This document shows positions 16,548 to 25,552 of a stretch of DNA of 64,000 bases, one piece after another (within the stretch, counting starts at the first letter, position 1; each line of letters begins with the position of its first letter). The DNA lies in the NCBI RefSeq assembly GCF_900105315.1, contig NZ_LT629766.1, positions 3,906,001 to 3,970,000 of the forward strand. Direction: 5' to 3'. This DNA comes from Brevibacterium siliguriense. Its GTDB lineage: Bacteria > Actinomycetota > Actinomycetes > Actinomycetales > Brevibacteriaceae. The translations under genes were made by a program, and so were the position numbers. The notes below the pieces were generated by a model. The model searched no databases, had not been told where the DNA came from, and saw nothing but the letters and a program-made list of their open reading frames with translations.

Positions 16548-18092
16548 TCAAGGCAGGGTGATCCAAACTGTCTTCGTCTCGGTGACGAAATCAAGCTGCT
16601 CGGTGCCGAGATCACGGCCGAAGCCGGACTTCTTATAGCCGCCGAAGGGCATCGCCGGATCGATCGAACTCTGTGCATTCACGTAGACTGAACCAACCTT
16701 CAGTCCCTGAGACAGCTCGTGCACCACATTGAGGTTGTTTGAATAGATGGTTGCTGCAAGTCCGTATTCGCTGTCGTTGGCCAGTTCGAGGGCCTGGTCC
16801 TGAGAACTGAAACGACCAGCGACCAGAACTGGGCCGAAGATCTCATCACGCACGATCGTCATGTCATTTGTGCAGTCGCCGAAGATCGTCGGTTCCACGT
16901 AGAACCCGGGGCCTTCTGCAGTGTTGCCGCCGCACAGCAGAGTGGCTCCTTCCTCAACACCCTTGGCGATGAATCCGGTGACTGTCTTCAGCTGACTCTC
17001 TGACACGACGGGGCCGATGGCCGACTCCGGGTCGAGGCCAGGCCCCATGGCCCATGTGCGAGTGTGTTCGACGAGCTTGGCCATGAACTCGTCGTAGATG
17101 CTGTCTTGGACATACAACCGGGAACCAGCGTCACAGATCTGGCCCGCGTTCGAGAAGATGCCCAGCGCAACCTCTTCAACTGTCTTCTCGATATCACAGT
17201 CGTCGAAGACAAGGACGGCGGATTTCCCTCCGAGCTCCAGCGTCATTCGGGTCATGTTGTCCAACGCCGCGTGACCAACCGAGGTTCCGGTCGCCGTCGA
17301 ACCGGTGAACGTGACCTTGTCGATGCGAGGATGGGCGGCGAGCGCAGCGCCGACCTTCGATCCTTTGCCGGTGAGCACGTTGACGACACCGTCGGGAATC
17401 CCTGCCTCGGCGACGAGTTCGGCGAAGCGCAGCGTGGTCAGAGAGGTGATCTCCGGAGGCTTGATGACCGTAGTGCAACCTACAGCCAGAGCCGCACCCA
17501 GTTTCCATGCCAGCGTCTGCAGTGGGAAGTTCCACGGCACGATGACACCGATGACCCCGACAGGCTCCTTGCGGGTATACGTGACATAGTTGCCGGGCAA
17601 CGATGAAGCCTGACCGCTGCGGCCCGAGACCTTGGAGGCCCAGCCCGCGAAATAGCGGTAGGTATCGATCGTGCCCTGGATGTCGAGTTCGGCCTCAGCT
17701 AATGGCTTTCCGACGTCGAGCGTCTCCAGCGCAATGAACTCTTCGGCATTGTCTTCAATAAGATCGGCGAGGCGACGCAGCAGCGACTCACGCTCCAGCG
17801 GAGTGATCCGGCTCCACTCTCCTCCGTCGAAAGCGCGACGGGCTGCGTCGACGGCGAGCTCGAGGTCCTCGGTGGTGGCCATAGCGATCGTGCCGATCTG
17901 CTGAGCAGTAGAAGGTTCGACGATCGGCGCGGTTCCACCGTCCGAAGCGTCGGTCCACCGGCCGTCGATGAGCAGTCGGAGCGGACGGTTGATGAAGTCT
18001 CTGGCCGCCTGATTGAGTCCGAATGCATCGAAGTAGGCATCGGCGGATTCGAAGCTCTGCGGAGCCTGGCGGCTGTCAGTCGTGGCAATCAT
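16548..18092 (-). CDS. NAD(P)-dependent aldehyde dehydrogenase
   Basis: Oxidises an aldehyde to the acid. 514 residues with the full family set: IVPWNFPLQ, the NAD-loop TFTGSTATG, the general base in LELGGKSA (Glu about 286), the nucleophile in NAGQICDAGS (Cys about 320), EIFGPVL and the C-terminal MPFGGYKKSGFGRDLG. It resembles aminoaldehyde/betaine-aldehyde-type enzymes in overall layout. In this operon it lies between an alcohol dehydrogenase and a ureohydrolase, so the aldehyde may carry a guanidino group and the acid product would be passed to the ureohydrolase. The start has only a weak upstream GAGC. A 195-base gap without other features separates it from the alcohol dehydrogenase. Confidence 0.95.
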   Translation of the reverse strand: MIATTDSRQAPQSFESADAYFDAFGLNQAARDFINRPLRLLIDGRWTDASDGGTAPIVEPSTAQQIGTIAMATTEDLELAVDAARRAFDGGEWSRITPLERESLLRRLADLIEDNAEEFIALETLDVGKPLAEAELDIQGTIDTYRYFAGWASKVSGRSGQASSLPGNYVTYTRKEPVGVIGVIVPWNFPLQTLAWKLGAALAVGCTTVIKPPEITSLTTLRFAELVAEAGIPDGVVNVLTGKGSKVGAALAAHPRIDKVTFTGSTATGTSVGHAALDNMTRMTLELGGKSAVLVFDDCDIEKTVEEVALGIFSNAGQICDAGSRLYVQDSIYDEFMAKLVEHTRTWAMGPGLDPESAIGPVVSESQLKTVTGFIAKGVEEGATLLCGGNTAEGPGFYVEPTIFGDCTNDMTIVRDEIFGPVLVAGRFSSQDQALELANDSEYGLAATIYSNNLNVVHELSQGLKVGSVYVNAQSSIDPAMPFGGYKKSGFGRDLGTEQLDFVTETKTVWITLP

Positions 18093-18287
18093 AGTGTAGC
18101 TCTTTCTATTGTTCTTGCGTGGTACGGAGTGTGTTCGCGCAGTTCATCTTGCGCGCGTCCCTACTGGTTGTCGGGTACTCCAGCTCTTTGGGGCACGGGG
18201 ACTTCGTCTCGTCGCCAGCGGAACTATCTGCTTCCTCAGTCAGCAGCAGTTCCTTGCGCCTGTGACGAAGGCTTGGTGGTGCTGCAT

Positions 18288-19307
18288 TCAGAAGTTCACA
18301 ACCCAGCGGCCTTCGGCTTCACCCTGGTCGAGGCTGCGGAAGGTTTCATTGATTCTGTCGAATCCGGTCGTCTTGATCGTCGAGCGCACGAGGCCTTCCT
18401 CTGCCAGCTGCATGACTTGGTCGCGTTCGAGGCGAGTGCCATCGGCGCTGCCGATGATCGTGATACCGAGGTCGATGATCTCAGCGGCCTTGAAGCTGAA
18501 TGGCTTGTCGGGCAAAGCTACTTGGATGTACTTCGACGTCGGTGCGGCCAGGTCGAACATGTTTCGGAACACCTGAGGTGCCGGGGCAAAGCTGAGCAGA
18601 GCGTCCGCACCGCCCAACGTGCGGATCGCTTCGGTCGCTTCCTCACCCGGCGCATAAGCAGCATGAGCGCCGAGAGAAATCGCCGTCTCATGCTTCTTCG
18701 GGTCGAGATCTATGCCGATGACCTTTGCGCCGAAGAGCTTCGCATATTGCACCGCGTACTGCCCCAGACCGCCGAGTCCGAAGACAACCACGACACTGCC
18801 CGGCTCAATATCGGCCTTGCGTACTGCACTGTAGGCGGTGACTCCTGCGCACAGAAGCGGGCAGGCTTCTTCGGAAGTGAGTGACTCAGGGATCGCGGTA
18901 ACCCAATCTGAGGGAGCCACTACGTATTCGGCGAAGCACCCCTCGACATCCACGCCGGTGGCTCGACTGTTCTGGCAATAGGTTTCGAGTCCCCGGCGGC
19001 ATTCCCGACATGTCCCGCAGGCAGAGAACACGAAGCCCACTCCCACTCGCTGACCTTTTTCGGTGCCGCCGACGACATCCTCGCCGAGGCCGACGATCGT
19101 CCCTACCCCCTCGTGACCGAGGATCGCTGGTTTGGGGCGGGGCAATTCGTCTTCGCCCTTCCAGAAATGGATATCCGTATGGCAGACTCCGCAGCTCTCC
19201 ATCTTGATGAGGACTTCTCCCTTACCGGGGTGAGGGATATCGATCTTCTTGAGATCGAGCGGGGCGTTGTCCTCGGTCAGCAGTGCTGCCAGCATGGTTT
19301 CAGTCAT
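18288..19307 (-). CDS. Zinc-dependent alcohol dehydrogenase (AdhP-like)
   Basis: Medium-chain dehydrogenase of about 339 residues oxidising a primary alcohol to the aldehyde. Catalytic zinc ligands are in SCGVCHTD and LGHEGVG; the structural zinc site is the four-Cys stretch CGTCRECRRGLETYC. The NAD-binding motif is VFGLGGLGQYAVQYAK with acidic IDLD after it, indicating NAD rather than NADP. ATG 19307 is preferred (GAAAGAACC upstream); an in-frame GTG lies four codons earlier. It is the third gene of a leftward set: small membrane protein, NCS1 permease, alcohol dehydrogenase, aldehyde dehydrogenase, ureohydrolase. The real substrate is unknown. Confidence 0.94.
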   Translation of the reverse strand: MTETMLAALLTEDNAPLDLKKIDIPHPGKGEVLIKMESCGVCHTDIHFWKGEDELPRPKPAILGHEGVGTIVGLGEDVVGGTEKGQRVGVGFVFSACGTCRECRRGLETYCQNSRATGVDVEGCFAEYVVAPSDWVTAIPESLTSEEACPLLCAGVTAYSAVRKADIEPGSVVVVFGLGGLGQYAVQYAKLFGAKVIGIDLDPKKHETAISLGAHAAYAPGEEATEAIRTLGGADALLSFAPAPQVFRNMFDLAAPTSKYIQVALPDKPFSFKAAEIIDLGITIIGSADGTRLERDQVMQLAEEGLVRSTIKTTGFDRINETFRSLDQGEAEGRWVVNF

Positions 19308-19414
19308 TGGTTCTTTCACTTTCGACTCTGGGGTTCTTGGGACAGTTCGAGGGTCAGGCGACAGGGACGCTCAGATGATCATCACGACACTTTCGCTGCC
19401 GGTCGGTCTCACCA

Positions 19415-20851
19415 TCAGCGAGCCGCCTCGGGGGTCTTCTGATTCACGGTCATATACCCGCCGAGACCACGACGGATGGAGAATATCTCGGACAGGATCC
19501 AGTAGATGGCTCCGGCGGCGGCCGCGGTCAGCAGCGATGCAGTCGTGAACACGAAGTAGCCGGAGTGGCTGAACGTGTAGGGGTTGAAGGTGACTGCGAA
19601 GAGGATGACTCCCAGCACCATCGCGAACATCGACGCCGGATTGAACCCGCCGATGAAGTAATAGGCCGATTGCCTCCCTTCGACGAACAGTTCCCTCAGT
19701 CGCACGATCCGCTTTCGCAGGAGGTAGTAGTCGATGATCATGATGCCGGTCAGCGCGCTGTACAGAGCTGCAGTCCAGACGAGGAAGATCATGAAGCCGT
19801 CGTAGAGGCCGGGTACAAGGAAGAGGACGATGATCGGGATGGCGCAGAAGGCGACGACCAGCCATTCCCAGGACAGTCTGCCCAGCAGCTTCTGGAACAT
19901 CTGCCGCATGCCCACCACCGCCGTGTAGAGGATGTTTGCCATGCTCGTCACATTCGCAAACGCTACGAAGAAGAGGACCACAGCGCTGAGCCAGATTCCT
20001 CCGGTTTCGGCCATCCACTGCGTAGGGTCAGCGTTGCCGTACTTCACTGCCCCGAGCATGCCGACGATTTCGCCGGCGATGGCAGCTCCGCAGATCCCGA
20101 CGAGGTTGGGCCAGAAGGCAACTCGCTCATTCTTCGTGATCCGCGAGAGATTTCCGATGTAGGGCCACCACGAGAAGCCGGCGGCGATGTTGATCTCCAC
20201 GGCGACCATGAAGTTCGCGCGGTCGGAACTAAATGGACTGTCGAGCGCCTGCATCGAGAGCAGCTCGGCAACCGATGAGTCGTGGAGGAAGAGCCAGATC
20301 ATCAGCCCCATGATGAGGATCAGAGCAGGGGCGACGATCGTATTGAAGACCTTGATCGAGGTCGGGCCCTTGGCTACGACGAACGCGGTCAGGGCAATGG
20401 CCAATATCGTCAGCAGGCTGATGTACCAGCCGTTAGGATTCACTTCCCGTTCTGCGACAACGCTGATGACCGAGTCGATGGAACGGCCGAACATGATGCC
20501 GAGGACGACCAGCCACCCGACGGTCAGCAGTACCATAGCGAAGAAGTAGATGAGTCGGCTGCCGTTGTGGCCGAATACGCTGCGCATAAACGTGTACTGC
20601 TCGACACCGTACTTGCCCGCAGAGACCGAGACTGCCAGTCCGACGAGCAGAACGCCGAGAACATTGCCGAGGACGATGGCCAACAGACCCTGTTTGACAT
20701 CGACGACCAGGGCCATCGATCCGCCGATGAGGAAGCCCCATGTGGCGATGGCCAGGGCCGCGTTGGCCCAGGTGTATTCCCAGAAGCCCCAAAGCCGGCT
20801 TCGTGACGAGAGAGGGGCGCGACCCCGTTCTGCTTCTAGTGCGTAGTCCAT
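19415..20851 (-). CDS. NCS1 family permease (cytosine/purine/allantoin transporter type)
   Basis: Integral membrane importer of 478 residues with about 12 hydrophobic helices. NCS1 hallmarks include WANAALAIATWGFLIGGSM at helix 1, the sodium/substrate region, GVEQYTFMRSVFG and INIAAGFSWWPYIGNLSRIT. The family takes up nucleobases, hydantoins, allantoin, vitamins and other small nitrogen compounds. Here it neighbours genes for oxidation and guanidine hydrolysis, and a PucR-type regulator, suggesting a nitrogen-rich alcohol or a guanidino compound as cargo. A tiny membrane protein is encoded 72 bases upstream. Confidence 0.92.
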   Translation of the reverse strand: MDYALEAERGRAPLSSRSRLWGFWEYTWANAALAIATWGFLIGGSMALVVDVKQGLLAIVLGNVLGVLLVGLAVSVSAGKYGVEQYTFMRSVFGHNGSRLIYFFAMVLLTVGWLVVLGIMFGRSIDSVISVVAEREVNPNGWYISLLTILAIALTAFVVAKGPTSIKVFNTIVAPALILIMGLMIWLFLHDSSVAELLSMQALDSPFSSDRANFMVAVEINIAAGFSWWPYIGNLSRITKNERVAFWPNLVGICGAAIAGEIVGMLGAVKYGNADPTQWMAETGGIWLSAVVLFFVAFANVTSMANILYTAVVGMRQMFQKLLGRLSWEWLVVAFCAIPIIVLFLVPGLYDGFMIFLVWTAALYSALTGIMIIDYYLLRKRIVRLRELFVEGRQSAYYFIGGFNPASMFAMVLGVILFAVTFNPYTFSHSGYFVFTTASLLTAAAAGAIYWILSEIFSIRRGLGGYMTVNQKTPEAAR

Positions 20852-20923
20852 GTGATTACTCTTCTGCTGCCGGCGGCCGAAGGTTCGGGCCGCAAAGGAA
20901 AGTTGAGCGGAAAACCGGAAGGA

Positions 20924-21127
20924 TCATTGGAAGACCAATACGAGCACGAATGCCACCACCAAGAGGACGCCCACAATGGAGTACTCGATACCGGTGAGCT
21001 GTCCGGGCTGGCGCTGTGAGTCCTTCTGGGCGAATTCGGCGCAGACTCGATCGCGTTCAGCGTTGAATTCCGATTCGGTCATGTCGGTTGTCGGCAGGCC
21101 GGCTGCGTTTTCAGGTGAATTGAGCAT
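20924..21127 (-). CDS. Small single-pass membrane protein next to the NCS1 permease
   Basis: 67 residues starting at ATG 21127, nine bases after AAGGA. Residues 1-45 are polar and charged (TDMTESEFNAERDRVCAEFA). Residues about 46-67 form one C-terminal helix (IEYSIVGVLLVVAFVLVLVF) that ends the protein, a tail-anchored layout. It was not matched to a named family. As the first gene of the permease operon it may be a small accessory subunit or assembly factor of the NCS1 transporter; this is inference. High third-position GC and a good ribosome-binding site argue it is real. Confidence 0.7.
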   Translation of the reverse strand: MLNSPENAAGLPTTDMTESEFNAERDRVCAEFAQKDSQRQPGQLTGIEYSIVGVLLVVAFVLVLVFQ

Positions 21128-21244
21128 GTCCGTAATTCCTTTGACGTCGATGTCTGGATCCCGCGGTGCCTCCCGCAGACCACACCGCATCCATGAGATG
21201 TCCACCCATCATCTGCGGCTCATGTGAGCTGAACAACTTCAACC

Positions 21245-21284
21245 GTGTAAACAATTTGACAATAGTGACGTTACACTTTGTAAA
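21245..21284 (+). promoter_or_regulatory. Promoter and palindrome in the PucR/permease divergent region
   Basis: TTGACA (21256-21261), a 17-base spacer and TGTAAA (21279-21284) form a candidate promoter towards the PucR gene. The inverted repeat GTGTAA (21245-21250) and TTACAC (21271-21276) brackets the -35 region and may be the site where the regulator represses or activates both directions. Confidence 0.4.
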
Positions 21285-21370
21285 TAGCCGTGATCGTCCG
21301 ACGGTCAGATGACTGATCGGCAACATGGTCACAGCGAGTCAACGGCGATGCGGAGAGAGTCTGTGGTGAT

Positions 21371-23095
21371 GTGACGATGGTGATGACGTTGCGCCGGATC
21401 TTGGAATTCTCGGTAGTCAGTCAGTCCCACCCTCGAGTTCTCGGTCGTCCCGACCTGCTCGATGCGCAGGTGCGGCGCATCCATGTTGCAGAATCCGCCG
21501 AGGTCACAGGTTTGCTCGAGGGTCGAGAGGTGATTCTGTGCTCCGGGTTGACGTTGACTCCCAACACCGCTCAGATTTCGGACTTCCTCACCCGTTTCGC
21601 CGACGCGGGGGCTGCCGGAGTCATCTTCTCTTTCCTATCCGATGACGCAGAGCTCAAATCCCAATTGTCTGCGGTTGCAGCGAATGCGACGTTTCCCGTC
21701 GTTCTCCTCGACGATCGAGCTCGATTCGTCAGCATCACCGATTCCGTCGACCAGCTCATCAAATCTGCAGACAGCGATCAGTCAGCTTCTTCTGCCATCA
21801 TCGAGTTCCTGACTTCGGCTTCGGCCGACCGCCTGGGCCCGATGGAACTCTTCCACGCCATGGCCGACCTGCTCGACCAACCCCTCGTATTGGTGAACTC
21901 CCTCGATGAAGTCGTTGCGCAACAGGGCTTGAGTGTCAGCGATCTCCACCGTTTCCTCCCCACCCAGTCAACGCACGAGTTTCGGCAAGGGCTCCGCACT
22001 TCCCCTTGGGTCGCTGTCGATGTCTGGCACGGCCGAACAAAGGTCGGAGCCATCATGTCCCCGGTCTTCCACAAGGATCCGCGATTGTCGATTGCCGTCG
22101 AACGATTCGCCGAGCTGCTAGCTCAAAAGCTCGCCGAGGGGGCCGTGGATTTCGAACAGATGCGCAGAAAGGCGCGCACCGAGATTGTGTCCGACCTGCG
22201 GTCGACGACGCCCATCGACGCAGAAACCGCTCAATTGCGAGCCGCTGTCCTCGGGATCACAGAGGCGACTGCCTTCGCAACCACAGTCGTCCACTTCCAC
22301 ACGGGTTCGGCCGCCACGATACGGTCAGAAGCTTCATCCGACCACGCAGTCGGAGGTCCATCGCGCTCCCCTGCCGGCTCACCTCGCAGCTCTTCCGATC
22401 CGATTGACACAGCAGCCCCGCTCAGTCATCTGCTCGACTCTGCCGCTGCCGAGTTCATCCATTTCACCCGTGCCCTCAACTTTCCGGTGATCTTATGCCG
22501 CATCACCGATCAGGATCTCGGCTTCGTTCTCTGCCTGCCGCCCGACATCACAACCGAATCGGGTCTGACCGCCTTCGAATTCGCATTCGCCACGTGGCTG
22601 AGCCTGCAGGGGCAGGATGACCTGTCGGCCCCCATTCCTGCGTGGACCATGGGCGCGGCAGGGTCAGCACGCAATCTCAGCTTCGCGGCTGCCAACGGCC
22701 TCGACGACTCGCGCCGTGTGGCTCTGGCGGCAGCAGCGCTCGAGAACCGGGGAGCACAGCTCGTCCTACCGGTTGACCTCGGATTCCACTGGTTGGCTCA
22801 GGGGCTTGTCGGCACAGAGGACGCCGCCTTGTTCGTCCGTGATCAGTTGGGTCCTGCACTCGATGAGCCCGAGTATCTCGACTTCATCCACGCCTATATT
22901 TCGGCGAACGGCAACGTCACGGAGGTCGCACGAGCTGTGCATCTGTCCCGGCCCCGTGTCTACGCCAGGATCCGTCGAATCGAAGACGAATGGGGGCTGC
23001 ACCTTGACGATGCGGAGGTGCGGACGTCCCTTCATCTCGCTCTTACCCTGCACCGCCTCGGTGCCTTGGCACGCCGACCGGACAATGGCTTCTGA
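21371..23095 (+). CDS. PucR-type transcriptional regulator
   Basis: 574 residues. The N-terminal domain (about 5-130) is the purine-catabolism-regulator ligand domain (ILCSGLTLTPNTAQI, AGAAGVIFS). The middle is a CdaR/GGDEF-like region. The C-terminus holds the PucR helix-turn-helix: DFIHAYISANGNVTEVARAV, HLSRPRVYARIRRIE and LDDAEVRTSLHLAL. Such proteins activate purine, allantoin, proline, GABA or other nitrogen-compound catabolism. GTG 21371 lies 11 bases after GGAGAGAG; ATG codons two and four codons later are alternatives. It is divergent from the permease/dehydrogenase/ureohydrolase operon, which it probably controls. Confidence 0.9.
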   Translation: MTMVMTLRRILEFSVVSQSHPRVLGRPDLLDAQVRRIHVAESAEVTGLLEGREVILCSGLTLTPNTAQISDFLTRFADAGAAGVIFSFLSDDAELKSQLSAVAANATFPVVLLDDRARFVSITDSVDQLIKSADSDQSASSAIIEFLTSASADRLGPMELFHAMADLLDQPLVLVNSLDEVVAQQGLSVSDLHRFLPTQSTHEFRQGLRTSPWVAVDVWHGRTKVGAIMSPVFHKDPRLSIAVERFAELLAQKLAEGAVDFEQMRRKARTEIVSDLRSTTPIDAETAQLRAAVLGITEATAFATTVVHFHTGSAATIRSEASSDHAVGGPSRSPAGSPRSSSDPIDTAAPLSHLLDSAAAEFIHFTRALNFPVILCRITDQDLGFVLCLPPDITTESGLTAFEFAFATWLSLQGQDDLSAPIPAWTMGAAGSARNLSFAAANGLDDSRRVALAAAALENRGAQLVLPVDLGFHWLAQGLVGTEDAALFVRDQLGPALDEPEYLDFIHAYISANGNVTEVARAVHLSRPRVYARIRRIEDEWGLHLDDAEVRTSLHLALTLHRLGALARRPDNGF

Positions 23096-23107
23096 ACATC
23101 CGAAAGC

Positions 23108-23144
23108 CACCGCACCGAAGATGGCCCTCGGTGCCGTGGTGGTG
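23108..23144. terminator. Probable terminator between PucR and P450 genes
   Basis: A 7-bp perfect stem (23112-23118 with 23128-23134) extended by CACC/GGTG across a two-base bulge. It lies in the 195-base convergent gap. No T-run is evident, so moderate confidence. Confidence 0.45.
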
Positions 23145-23290
23145 TTTCCATGGTCTCGCTTCACGAATCGTTGGCACTCATCAGAAACGATTCCCTGGTC
23201 TTATTGCCCGCGATCAAATCCCCGGTTCTACTCCAAAGATCGACCCGCGGGGCATACTTGATCGCCCTAAACAGTCGCATTGACCCGGCC

Positions 23291-24523
23291 TCAGGCGAGG
23301 GTGAAGCGCAACGGGATCGAAGCCCATCCGCGCAGTGCGTTGTTGTGGTGGCGGCTGACGCCGTGCTCGCAGGCGACTTCGATCTTCGCGACCTTCGGAA
23401 TAAGCTGTTCGAGCAGGCAGGTGGCCTGCAGTCGAGCAGCATGCTGACCCACGCACTGGTGGATGCCCATACCGAACGCCAGGTGACCTGACGGATCCCG
23501 CGAGAGGTCGAACTTCTCGGGGTTGTCCCACCGACGGGGATCCCGGTTGGCTGCACCGAAGCACATCATCACACGCGATTCGGCCGGGATGATAAAGCCC
23601 TCGACGTCAGTGTCCTCCGAGGTCTCACGGAACATCTGCTGCACCGGCGACTCCCAACGCAGCGCCTCATCGAAGGCCACCCGCTTGAGACCCGGGTTGT
23701 TCCGCAGTGCTTCCCACTGTCCGGGGCTCGTCGCCAGACCATAGAGCAGGCTCGAGATTCCGTACACAGTGGTGTCGACACCAGCGGTGACGAGCGAACG
23801 AGTGAGCAGCGGAGCGAAGTCATGGAGGATCTCGCCACGGTCGGCGGCGGCCCAGATGTCTGCACCGAAGCCTTCCTCGTTGAGGTTCTCACGCTGGCAT
23901 TTCGCATTCGCCCACGCGGTCATCTCGGCAGCCGGGCACTTGCTCTCGGCTGCGAGTTCGTTGCGCGGACCCACCTGGTTGAAGATGTAGTCGGCGTATT
24001 CGACGAGCTTCTCCCGCCCCTCTTCTTTGATGCCCGAGGCATCAGGGAAGAAGTTCACGGGGAAGACCGATCCGATGTCCCCGAAAGCATCGACGTCGAC
24101 GACGTCGCCGGAGTCTTTCCCGGCGAGCAGTTCATCGATGAGAGTTCCGGCCCGCTCCATGCACTGGTCGGTCATTGAACGCAGGACTCGTGCGGAGAGG
24201 ATCTCCTGCAGAACTTCGCGCGGCATATCGTGTTCGGGCGGATCCATCTGCAGCAGACCGCGAGCGTGCCACGGCTTCTCCAGTCCGACGCCCCGCCCCG
24301 ACATGAAACCCTGCCAGTTCGATACGGCCTCGGACAGGTTGTCGAACCGTCCGATGGCGTAGGCATTGTACTTCGACAGATACGCGACCGGGCCGGCCTC
24401 GCGCAGCTTCTCCTGGAACGGAAGCGGATTCTCCAGTGTCTCTCGCGAGAACGGATCGTCGTCGAGGACGGGAATCGCGCGTCCGGCTCCGGCCTGCGCG
24501 GGATCAACAGCGGTGGTGGTCAT
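23291..24523 (-). CDS. Cytochrome P450, CYP199-like
   Basis: Heme monooxygenase of 410 residues. The I-helix oxygen-binding segment is TAGVDTTVYG, the K-helix ExxR is DEALRWESP and the heme loop is FGMGIHQCVGQHAARLQ with the thiolate Cys. The heme-loop wording and the QMDPPEHDMPRE segment recall CYP199A enzymes that O-demethylate para-substituted benzoates, but this is recollection of the family, not a comparison. The start has AGAGGAAG upstream. Its stop-to-start distance from the reductase is 15 bases, so the two form a self-contained monooxygenase system. The gene ends converge with the PucR gene. Confidence 0.93.
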   Translation of the reverse strand: MTTTAVDPAQAGAGRAIPVLDDDPFSRETLENPLPFQEKLREAGPVAYLSKYNAYAIGRFDNLSEAVSNWQGFMSGRGVGLEKPWHARGLLQMDPPEHDMPREVLQEILSARVLRSMTDQCMERAGTLIDELLAGKDSGDVVDVDAFGDIGSVFPVNFFPDASGIKEEGREKLVEYADYIFNQVGPRNELAAESKCPAAEMTAWANAKCQRENLNEEGFGADIWAAADRGEILHDFAPLLTRSLVTAGVDTTVYGISSLLYGLATSPGQWEALRNNPGLKRVAFDEALRWESPVQQMFRETSEDTDVEGFIIPAESRVMMCFGAANRDPRRWDNPEKFDLSRDPSGHLAFGMGIHQCVGQHAARLQATCLLEQLIPKVAKIEVACEHGVSRHHNNALRGWASIPLRFTLA

Positions 24524-24538
24524 GGTTGCTTCCTCTTC

Positions 24539-25552
24539 TTACAGATCGAGTTCGAGGCGATCGCTGACGGCGCGGGAGACGCAGACGAACATCCGGTCGT
24601 TCCTCTCGCGTTCCGCGTCGTTGAGCAGCGAATCTCGGTGTTCGGGCTTGCCCTTGAGCACTGCGACCTCACAGGTTCCGCAGACGCCCTCGTTGCACGA
24701 GGAGAGCACGGGAACCCCGGCATCGGTGAGTGCGGCGAGCACGGACTGGTCCGTTCCGACCTCGACGCACTTCTTGCTGCGGGCCAGGTCGAGCATGAAG
24801 GGTTCGGTGCGCACAGGCGCAGGCAGTGTAGCGGGCACGAAACGCTCGAAGCGCACAGCCCATGACGGCCAGTTCTCAGCGGCCTTCTGTACCACGTTGA
24901 GCAGCGGTTCGGGACCGCAGCAGTACACGCGGCCGTCCTCGACGGGCTCGGACAGGTACGACAGGTCCATGAAGCCCTTCTCGTCCTGCGGCCAGAGAGT
25001 GACCTTGTCACCGTAATCGGCGAGTGTGTCGAGGAAAGCCATCGAGTCAGTCGACCGGCCACCGTAGTTGAGGTGCCACGAGGCACCGAGCTGCTCAGCG
25101 GCCTCGATCATCTTCAGGAACGGAGTGATGCCGATTCCGCCGGCGATGAACTCGAAATGCTTGGCCTGCGAAAGCGGGAAGTTGTTGCGTGGGGTTCCGA
25201 CGGTGACCATGTCACCGACGGCGAGCTCCTCGTGGACATATTTCGATCCGCCCTTCGATTTCGGGTCGTTCAGGATCGCGATCTCATAGACGTGCGGATC
25301 CCAGCGGTCACCGCACAGCGAATAGTGGCGCGACAGTGCCTCCCCGTCTGCTTGGGGAACGACGACCTCGATATGAGCGCCGGGAGTCCAGAACGGGACC
25401 CGTCCCCCATTGGGCTCCACCAGTCGCAGCCGCACGATTCCATCGGCGACGATCTCCTTGCGGTCGACGCGAAGCGTCTGAATGCCGGGCTTGCCGGCAA
25501 CGGCCTTCTGAGTCGTCGCAACATCTTTGTTGTCAACAGCGAGCGTTTCCAT
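24539..25552 (-). CDS. PDR-type oxidoreductase (FMN, NAD and C-terminal 2Fe-2S ferredoxin)
   Basis: Electron-transfer protein of 337 residues resembling phthalate dioxygenase reductase and VanB. Domain order: flavin-binding barrel (LSRHYSLCG), NAD-binding domain (FIAGGIGITPFLKMI), then a plant-type ferredoxin with CNEGVCGTCEVAV and a later FVC giving the four cluster Cys. It passes electrons from NAD(P)H to the neighbouring P450 without a separate ferredoxin. It is the first gene of the two-gene operon. Such a free-standing P450 plus PDR reductase pair is less common than P450 plus ferredoxin; the fused counterpart is the CYP116B type. Confidence 0.93.
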   Translation of the reverse strand: METLAVDNKDVATTQKAVAGKPGIQTLRVDRKEIVADGIVRLRLVEPNGGRVPFWTPGAHIEVVVPQADGEALSRHYSLCGDRWDPHVYEIAILNDPKSKGGSKYVHEELAVGDMVTVGTPRNNFPLSQAKHFEFIAGGIGITPFLKMIEAAEQLGASWHLNYGGRSTDSMAFLDTLADYGDKVTLWPQDEKGFMDLSYLSEPVEDGRVYCCGPEPLLNVVQKAAENWPSWAVRFERFVPATLPAPVRTEPFMLDLARSKKCVEVGTDQSVLAALTDAGVPVLSSCNEGVCGTCEVAVLKGKPEHRDSLLNDAERERNDRMFVCVSRAVSDRLELDL

